Positions 58,102 to 64,000 of a stretch of DNA of 64,000 nucleotides are shown here, piece by piece; within the stretch, counting starts at the first letter, position 1, and every line of letters starts with the position of its first letter. The stretch spans positions 29,995 through 93,994 of the forward strand of contig DASXOA010000435.1 of NCBI GenBank assembly GCA_036494675.1. Reading direction: 5' to 3'. Below the pieces are notes generated by a model. That model made no database searches and was not told where the DNA came from. It worked only from the letters and a program-made list of their open reading frames with translations. The translations under genes and the position numbers were made by a program. Source of the stretch: Rugosimonospora sp036494675. GTDB lineage: Bacteria > Actinomycetota > Actinomycetes > Mycobacteriales > Micromonosporaceae.

Positions 58102-60567
58102 GTGTTCCTCATTCCGCGTATCGTCCGGAGAGCCGACCGCCGCCCGAGGCCACCCAGGCAACGCGTCAGGGGTGCTCGCCTCCTGACCGCGCTGGCGCTG
58201 CTCGCCGGCAGCCTGACCGGCATCGCGACCACGACCCTCATCGGCGCCCCCTCGGCGCTCGCCGACACCGTGCCGCCACCGCCGTCGGGCTGGACGACCG
58301 TGTTCGGCGACAACTTCGCGGGCTCGGCCGGGTCCGCGCCGTCGTCGGCGAACTGGTTCTACGACATCGGTACCGGCTACGGCACCGGCGAGAAGGAGCA
58401 GACCACCAACTCGACCAACAACGTGTACCTGGACGGCAACGGCCACCTGGTACTCAAGGCGATCAACAGCGGCGGTACCTGGACGTCCGCGCGGATCGAG
58501 AGCACCCGCGACGACTTCCAGGCCCCGGCGGGCGGGAAGCTGGAGATGACCGCGTCGATCCAGCAGCCGAACCCGGCCAACGGCCTGGGGTACTGGCCCG
58601 CGTTCTGGGCTCTCGGATCCCCGATGCGGGCGGGCGGCGGCTGGCCGCAGTCCGGTGAGATCGACATGATGGAGGACGTCAACGGCCTCAACGAGGCGTC
58701 CCAGACCCTGCACGACTCGGCGAACAGCCCCGGTCACGCGCTGATCCCGTGCCCCGGCGCGGGCTCCACCTGCCAGACCGGCTACCACACCTACTCGGTC
58801 ATCATCGACCGGACTAACACCAGCGCAGAGACCCTGCAGTTCCTGATGGACGGCGTGGTGGAGAGCACCATCACCGAGGCGTCGGTCGGCACGGCCGCCT
58901 GGCAGGCCGCCATCGACCACGGGTTCTTCATCATCTGGGACCTGGCGATGGGCGGCAACTACCCGGACGGCATCTCCGGGCAGACGACCCCGACCGCGGC
59001 GACGTCCTCGGGGGCGTCCATGAGCGTGGGGTACGTGGCCGTGTACGAGCAGGGCGGCAACTCCACCCCGACCGGGACCGCCACCGCGACCGGGACGGTC
59101 AAGGGCATCAACGGGCTGTGCCTGAACAACCAGAACTCGCTCAACGTGTCGGGCAACCCGATCGGCGTGAGCGCCTGCAACGGCAGCGCGGGGCAGCAGT
59201 GGTCGCCGTACACCGACGGTACGGTCCGGGTCCAGGGCGGCTGTCTGGACGTGGTGGCCGCCGGGACGACCAGCGGTACCAACGTCGACTGGTACCCGTG
59301 CAACGCCACCAACGCCCAGAACTGGAACCACCAGGCCAACGGTGAGCTGCTCAACCCGAACTCCGGCCTGTGCCTCACCGATCCCGGCGGCAACACCGGT
59401 TCCCGGCTGGACATCGAGACCTGTACCGGCTCGGCGCAGCAACTGTGGACCCTGCCCACCGGCAGCGGTGGCGGCGGCAACACCGTCACGGTCACCGGCC
59501 CCGGCAACCAGAACTCCACCGTCGGCACCGCGGCCAGCGTCCAGATCCACGCCACCGACTCGGCATCCGGCCAGGCGTTGACCTACAGCGCCACCGGCCT
59601 GCCCGCCGGGCTGTCCATCAACGCCACGTCGGGCCTGATCTCCGGCACGCCGACGGCGGCGGGCACCTCGAACGTCACGGTGACCGCCAGGGACGGCACC
59701 GGAGCCACCGGATCCACCGCGTTCACCTGGACCGTCAGCTCCAGCGGCGGTGGCGGCGGCTGCGGCACGACGAACGTCGCGCAGGGCAAGACCGCGACGG
59801 CGTCCTCCAGCGAGAACGCCGGAAACGGGCCGGGGAACGCGGTGGACGGCAACGCCGGCACCCGCTGGTCCAGCGGGTTCTCCGACCCGCAGTGGCTGCA
59901 GGTCGACCTCGGCTCCACCCAGTCGATCTGCCAGGTCGTGCTGAACTGGGAGGCCGCGTACGCGACGGCGTTCCAGATCCAGACCTCGACCGACGGTACG
60001 AACTGGACGTCGATCTACTCCACCACCACGGGTACCGGCGGGGTCCAGACCCTGAACGTGACCGGATCCGGGCGCTACATCCGGATGTACGGTACGGCGC
60101 GGTCCACCCAGTACGGGTACTCGCTGTGGGAGTTCGGCGTCTACGCCACGGGTACCAGCGGCGGTGGCGGCGGCTGCGGCACGACCAACGTCGCGCAGGG
60201 CAGGACCGCGACCGCGTCGTCGACGGAGAACGCTGGAACGCCGGCCGCCAACGCGGTCGACGGCAACGCCGGCACCCGGTGGTCCAGCGGATTCGCCGAC
60301 CCGCAGTGGCTGCAGGTCGACCTCGGCTCCACCCAGAACATCTGCAAGGTCGTGCTGAACTGGGAGACGGCGTACGCCACCGCGTACCAGATCCAGACCT
60401 CGGCCAACGGCTCGACCTGGACGTCGATCTACTCCACCACCATGGGAACCGGGGGCGTCCAGACCCTCACCGTCTCGGGCTCCGGCCGCTACCTGCGGAT
60501 GTACGCGACCGCACGGGCGACCCAGTACGGCGACTCGCTGTGGGAGTTCCAGGCGTTCGCCAGCTGA
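58102..60567 (+). CDS. Secreted GH16 beta-glucanase-like enzyme with lectin, Ig-like and two F5/8C domains
   Basis: An 821-residue secreted protein. Signal peptide ends near residue 54 (ALA-DT). GH16 catalytic domain about 58-312 with catalytic GEIDMMEDV (Glu186, Asp188, Glu191); ricin-type lectin about 328-452; Ig-like He_PIG domain about 460-552; two F5/8-type C (CBM32-like) domains about 565-690 and 700-821, joined by Gly-rich linkers. It would degrade beta-1,3-glucan or a related polysaccharide. GTG 58102 follows GAAGGGAAGCCATC. It is controlled by a CebR-type operator upstream and ends at a strong hairpin. Confidence 0.93.
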   Translation: MFLIPRIVRRADRRPRPPRQRVRGARLLTALALLAGSLTGIATTTLIGAPSALADTVPPPPSGWTTVFGDNFAGSAGSAPSSANWFYDIGTGYGTGEKEQTTNSTNNVYLDGNGHLVLKAINSGGTWTSARIESTRDDFQAPAGGKLEMTASIQQPNPANGLGYWPAFWALGSPMRAGGGWPQSGEIDMMEDVNGLNEASQTLHDSANSPGHALIPCPGAGSTCQTGYHTYSVIIDRTNTSAETLQFLMDGVVESTITEASVGTAAWQAAIDHGFFIIWDLAMGGNYPDGISGQTTPTAATSSGASMSVGYVAVYEQGGNSTPTGTATATGTVKGINGLCLNNQNSLNVSGNPIGVSACNGSAGQQWSPYTDGTVRVQGGCLDVVAAGTTSGTNVDWYPCNATNAQNWNHQANGELLNPNSGLCLTDPGGNTGSRLDIETCTGSAQQLWTLPTGSGGGGNTVTVTGPGNQNSTVGTAASVQIHATDSASGQALTYSATGLPAGLSINATSGLISGTPTAAGTSNVTVTARDGTGATGSTAFTWTVSSSGGGGGCGTTNVAQGKTATASSSENAGNGPGNAVDGNAGTRWSSGFSDPQWLQVDLGSTQSICQVVLNWEAAYATAFQIQTSTDGTNWTSIYSTTTGTGGVQTLNVTGSGRYIRMYGTARSTQYGYSLWEFGVYATGTSGGGGGCGTTNVAQGRTATASSTENAGTPAANAVDGNAGTRWSSGFADPQWLQVDLGSTQNICKVVLNWETAYATAYQIQTSANGSTWTSIYSTTMGTGGVQTLTVSGSGRYLRMYATARATQYGDSLWEFQAFAS

Positions 60568-60586
60568 ACCGGCGTACGGCGTAACG

Positions 60587-60618
60587 GAAGGCCGCGGACC
60601 GTCGGGTCCGCGGCCTTC
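60587..60618 (+). terminator. Terminator after the GH16 gene
   Basis: Perfect 14-base arms (60587-60600 and 60605-60618) with a four-base loop, GTCG, start 20 bases after the stop codon. A short TCT follows. It separates GH16 from GH3. Confidence 0.8.
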
Positions 60619-60647
60619 TCTGGCCCCCCGATTTCCCGAGATGTTTT

Positions 60648-60681
60648 AAAGCGTGAACTTTCTGTTCCGGAGCCCTTGACA
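60648..60681 (+). promoter_or_regulatory. Candidate operator and -35 element before the GH3 gene
   Basis: AAAGCGTGAACTTT (60648-60661) is a near palindrome with AAAG/CTTT ends, reminiscent of sites for actinobacterial sugar regulators. TTGACA lies at 60676-60681, but no convincing -10 was found at the proper distance. The start is 180 bases further on. No gene lies in 60619-60856. Confidence 0.3.
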
Positions 60682-60856
60682 GGACATCGATACTGCGACG
60701 AATCTCTATCTCCAAAGAGTTCGCTTCCGTCCGTCCCGATACCGCAACTCGCACCGCTCCCGGCCCGTCCACCGGACCGCGGAGACTCCACCGCCACGCC
60801 CCGGCGCCCCGTGCCTTCGTGCGGTCGCCCGCGCTTCCGTCCCCTTTGGAGTCTTC

Positions 60857-63800
60857 ATGCGCCACCCCAGACGCGCCCTGTCGCGCGCCGGCACCGCGCT
60901 ACTCATGACGATCGGCGTGCTCGGCGTCGCCGCCCCCCAGGCGCACGCGGCGACCCAGCCGTGGATGAACACCGCGCAGACGCCGCTGGATCGCGCCAAC
61001 GAACTGCTGGCCGCGATGACCCAGGCGGAGAAGCTGACGATGCTGCACGGCGGCGCGGGGTGCGGGTACGTCGGCTGCGTGGACGGCAACACCAGGCTGG
61101 GCATCCCGCCGCTGCACCTGCAGGACGGTCCGGTCGGAGCCGGCGACGGGTTCACCGGCGTGACGCAGTTGGCGGCGCCGGTGGCCGGTGCGGCGACCTG
61201 GGACACCGGGCTGATGCAGCAGTACGGGCAGGTGCTCGGCGCCGAGCAGTGGGGCAAGGGCACGAACGTGGTGCTCGCGCCGACCATCAACATCGTGCGG
61301 GATCCCCGCTGGGGGCGCGCCTTCGAGTCCATGGGCGAGGACCCCTACCTGGCCGGCCAGATCGGCGCGGCCGACATCCAGGGCATCCAGAGCCAGGGCC
61401 CGATGGCCCAGGTGAAGCACTACGCGGTCTACAACCAGGAAACCAACCGCAACAACACGGCCGACAACGCGATCGTGTCCGACCGCACGGAACGGGAAAT
61501 CTACCTGCCGGCGTTCCAGGCCGCGATCCAGCAGGGCCAGGCCGACTCGGTGATGTGCTCGTACTCGGCGGTCAACGGCCCGTTCGCCTGCGAGAACGGG
61601 CCGTTGGAGAACGGCATCCTCAAGGGCGACCTGGGATTCACCGGGTTCGTGACCTCCGACTGGGGTGCCACCCACTCCACCGTCGCCTCGGCGAACAACG
61701 GGCTGGACATGGAGATGCCCGGCAGCACCTACTACGGCAGCGCGCTGACGTCGGCGGTGTCCTCGGGCCAGGTTTCACGGTCCACAGTGGACGACCACAC
61801 GCGACGGATCCTGGTGTCGATGTTCCGCCAGGGACTGTTCGACACGACGCAGACCGGTTCGACCGGCGCCGTGGTCACGTCCAGTGCGCACGCGGCGGTC
61901 GCCAAGCAGGTGGCGCAGGAGGGCAGCGTCCTGCTGAAAAACTCCTCGGTGTTGCCGGTCGGCTCGGCGGTGCACTCGATCGCCGTCATCGGCGACGACG
62001 CCGGTACCGACGCGATGTCCCAGGGCGGCGGTAGTGCCGGAGTCAACCCGCCGTACCTCGTCACCCCGTACCAGGGCATCCGCACCCGCGCCGGCAGCGC
62101 GGCCACGGTCAGCTTCGCGCAGGGCGTCGCCTCCTCCAGCGGCGAACTGCCGCCGGTGGACACCTCGTACCTGACCCCGTCGTCGGGCAGCGGCACCGGC
62201 CTGTACGGCCAGTACTACAACAGCACCGACCTGTCCGGCGCGGTCGTCACCAGCCGGGTCGATCCGAACGTGGACGCCGTGTACGGCGGCGCCTCCCCGG
62301 CCCCGGGGGTCAACACCACCAACTGGTCGGTGAAGTGGACCGGCACCCTGCACCCGGCGACCAGCGGCAGCTACCAGTTCTCGCTCAACAGCGACGACGG
62401 CAGCCGGCTGTTCATCAACGGCCAGCAGGTCATCAACAACTGGTTCAACCAGGGGTCGACGACCCGGACCGGCACCGTCACGCTGACCGCGGGCCAGCCG
62501 GTCAGCATCGAGGTGGACTACTACCAGGCCGGCGGCGGCTCGAACGTGAGCCTGGGCTGGCAGATTCCCGGACTGTCGCTGCACGACCAGGCCGTCACCG
62601 CGGCACGCAACGCCAACCTCGCCGTGGTGTTCGTCGACAAGTTCGAGTCCGAAGGCGGCGACCTGGCCAACATCGACCTGTCCGCCGACCAGAACCAGTT
62701 GGTCACCGACGTGGCCGCGGCCAACCCGAACACGGTGGTCGTGGTCAACAGCGGCTCCGCGGTCACCATGCCCTGGGCCAACTCCGTGAAGGGCATCGTC
62801 GAGAACTGGTACCCCGGCCAGGAAGACGGCAACGCCGTCGCGGCACTCCTGTTCGGTGACACCAACTTCTCCGGAAAGCTCCCGGTCACCTTCCCGCAGT
62901 CGCTGACCGACGTGCCGGCACACACCACCGCCCAGTGGCCGGGGCAGAACGGCACCGTGCAGTACTCCGAGGGCATCGACGTCGGGTACCGCTGGTACGA
63001 CAGCCAGAACAAGACGCCGCTGTACCCCTTCGGGTACGGGCTGTCCTACACCACCTTCGGGTACGCCAACCTCAGCGTCGGCACCCCCGACGCGAGCGGC
63101 AACGTGGCGGTCGGGTTCGACGTCACCAACACCGGTACCCGCGCCGGAGCCGAGGTCGCGCAGGTCTACGTCGGCCAGCCCGCCACCACCGGCGAACCGC
63201 CCCGCAACCTGCGCGGTTTCCAGCGCGTCACGCTCAATCCCGGGCAGACCCAGCACGTCACCGTCACGCTGGACGCCCGCAGCTTCCAGACCTGGACCAA
63301 CAACGCCTGGACCAACTCCGCCGGCACCAACCAGGTCTACGTCGGCTCCTCCTCGCGCGACATCCGCCTCACCGGCTCGACCACGATCGGCGGTGGTGGC
63401 GGCGGTGGCGGGGGCGGTGGCGGCCAGACCGCCCTGTCCCGTACCGGCTGGACCGCGACCGCATCGGCCAGCAGCGCCACCGACGTACCGGCCCGGATGC
63501 TCGACGGCGACATCGCCACCCGGTTCAGCACCGGCGTACCGATGGCCAACGGCCAGACCATCACCATCGACATGGGAGCCAGCCACAGCATCGACCAGAT
63601 CACCATGGACTCCGCCGGCAGCACCGGCGACTACGCCCACGGATACCAGGTCTCCCTGTCCACCGACGGCACCAACTGGGGCTCACCGGTCGCCACCGGC
63701 ACCGGTACGGCCGCACTGCTGACCGTACCGTTCCCCGCCACCAACGCCCGCTACATCAGAGTCACCCAGACCGGCACCAGCACCTCCTGGTGGTCCATCG

Positions 63801-64000
63801 CCGAGTTCAACGCCTACACGGGCGGCGGCAGCACGACCCCGCCACCACCACCGAGCGCCCTGTCCCGTACCGGCTGGACCGCGACCGCATCGGCCAGCAG
63901 CGCCACCGACGTACCGGCCCGGATGCTCGACGGCAACGCCGCCACCCGATTCAGCACCGGCGTACCCATGGCCAACGGCCAGACCATCACCATCGACATG
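60857..64000 (+). CDS. Secreted GH3 beta-glucosidase-like enzyme with PA14 and repeated F5/8C-type domains, 3' truncated by window
   Basis: 1048 residues are read without stop to the window end, so the C-terminus is missing. ATG 60857, signal peptide (LSRAGTALLMTIGVLGVAAP, AHA cleavage about 31), GH3 TIM barrel with the nucleophile Asp268 in VTSDWGATHS, the alpha/beta sandwich, a PA14 insert (about 450-570; GLYGQYYNSTDLSG, FSLNSDDGSRLFING) before the acid/base region KFESEGGDL, and a fibronectin-like domain (AEVAQVYVGQP). A 13-Gly linker leads to two almost identical F5/8C-type modules. It likely hydrolyses glycosides taken from glucan produced by GH16. Confidence 0.93.
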   Translation, partial: MRHPRRALSRAGTALLMTIGVLGVAAPQAHAATQPWMNTAQTPLDRANELLAAMTQAEKLTMLHGGAGCGYVGCVDGNTRLGIPPLHLQDGPVGAGDGFTGVTQLAAPVAGAATWDTGLMQQYGQVLGAEQWGKGTNVVLAPTINIVRDPRWGRAFESMGEDPYLAGQIGAADIQGIQSQGPMAQVKHYAVYNQETNRNNTADNAIVSDRTEREIYLPAFQAAIQQGQADSVMCSYSAVNGPFACENGPLENGILKGDLGFTGFVTSDWGATHSTVASANNGLDMEMPGSTYYGSALTSAVSSGQVSRSTVDDHTRRILVSMFRQGLFDTTQTGSTGAVVTSSAHAAVAKQVAQEGSVLLKNSSVLPVGSAVHSIAVIGDDAGTDAMSQGGGSAGVNPPYLVTPYQGIRTRAGSAATVSFAQGVASSSGELPPVDTSYLTPSSGSGTGLYGQYYNSTDLSGAVVTSRVDPNVDAVYGGASPAPGVNTTNWSVKWTGTLHPATSGSYQFSLNSDDGSRLFINGQQVINNWFNQGSTTRTGTVTLTAGQPVSIEVDYYQAGGGSNVSLGWQIPGLSLHDQAVTAARNANLAVVFVDKFESEGGDLANIDLSADQNQLVTDVAAANPNTVVVVNSGSAVTMPWANSVKGIVENWYPGQEDGNAVAALLFGDTNFSGKLPVTFPQSLTDVPAHTTAQWPGQNGTVQYSEGIDVGYRWYDSQNKTPLYPFGYGLSYTTFGYANLSVGTPDASGNVAVGFDVTNTGTRAGAEVAQVYVGQPATTGEPPRNLRGFQRVTLNPGQTQHVTVTLDARSFQTWTNNAWTNSAGTNQVYVGSSSRDIRLTGSTTIGGGGGGGGGGGGQTALSRTGWTATASASSATDVPARMLDGDIATRFSTGVPMANGQTITIDMGASHSIDQITMDSAGSTGDYAHGYQVSLSTDGTNWGSPVATGTGTAALLTVPFPATNARYIRVTQTGTSTSWWSIAEFNAYTGGGSTTPPPPPSALSRTGWTATASASSATDVPARMLDGNAATRFSTGVPMANGQTITIDM
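63431..64000 (+). repeat. Near-identical tandem module repeat in the GH3 gene
   Basis: 63431-63574 and 63857-64000 (426 bases apart) match at 139 of 144 positions, with the first 78 bases identical. They encode the same F5/8C-like domain start (ALSRTGWTATASASSATDVP). Such high identity between neighbouring domains points to a recent duplication or gene conversion; more copies may follow beyond the window. Confidence 0.9.

Noticed and set aside
1..64000. CRISPR array, tRNA/rRNA genes, prophage, integrase or attachment site
   Set aside because: No regularly spaced repeats, cloverleaf sequence, rRNA segment or phage/integrase protein was recognised anywhere in the window.

Overview
The window is high-GC DNA with densely packed, mostly overlapping genes. 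It carries many GTG starts, LacI/ROK/GntR-regulated sugar loci, an XRE/DUF6879-type helper gene set and large secreted carbohydrate-active enzymes. This points to a filamentous actinomycete, perhaps Micromonosporaceae or a Streptomyces relative; the exact genus cannot be read from the window. No rRNA, tRNA, CRISPR array, insertion sequence or prophage was seen. Genes were read in both directions, and long antisense shadow frames were discarded.

Layout. (1) 1-8544: a branched-chain-amino-acid-type ABC uptake operon (binding protein, LivH, a LivM-LivG fusion, LivF) followed by a hydroxyisobutyrate-type dehydrogenase and a partial M24 peptidase. Divergent to it are an NMT1/SsuA-like binding protein and a LacI regulator, with operator-like palindromes in the shared promoter region. 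(2) 8779-11621: a lipoprotein, then a tandem ClpP pair with a convergent PopR-like regulator that ends in Ala-Ala. (3) 12041-13501: an aldehyde dehydrogenase. (4) 13573-29308: a sugar-catabolic region with two paralogous GntR/UTRA regulators, three sugar isomerase/SIS genes, two Gfo/Idh/MocA dehydrogenases, an NAD epimerase, a ThuA-like protein, an oligopeptide-type ABC importer (with a permease-ATPase fusion) and a zinc-type dehydrogenase. (5) 29382-33711: a copper amine oxidase and a BadF-type kinase in one operon, divergent from a ROK regulator. (6) 33828-37126: an ABCG-like exporter joined to a MoCo-sulfurase-like PLP enzyme. (7) 37152-40453: an antiporter with a two-component system. (8) 40495-46752: a small oxidative specialised-metabolism-like cluster (P450, FMN oxidase, FAD monooxygenase, divergent AMP-ligase) ending at a decayed methyltransferase gene. 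(9) 46982-50641: PadR-DUF1048 and XRE-DUF6879 gene sets. (10) 50687-54020: a TMTC-like membrane protein, a hotdog protein and an epoxide-hydrolase-like protein. (11) 54187-64000: alginate lyase PL7, a DAHP synthase behind an attenuator-like leader, YceI, a GH16 enzyme and a GH3 enzyme that runs off the window.

How the parts work together. The most connected observation is a 16-bp promoter element shared exactly by the aldehyde dehydrogenase promoter (11846-11860 and flanks) and the kinase-amine oxidase promoter (32463-32478). It links an amine to aldehyde to acid route across about 20 kb, with the ROK regulator as the natural candidate for control. The second is a leaderless 23-residue peptide upstream of DAHP synthase. 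It holds one Trp, one Tyr and one Phe and is followed by a terminator hairpin and a competing stem, as expected for transcription attenuation. The third is the ClpP pair with a regulator carrying a C-terminal degron, the layout known for the clpP3-clpP4/popR system of Streptomyces.
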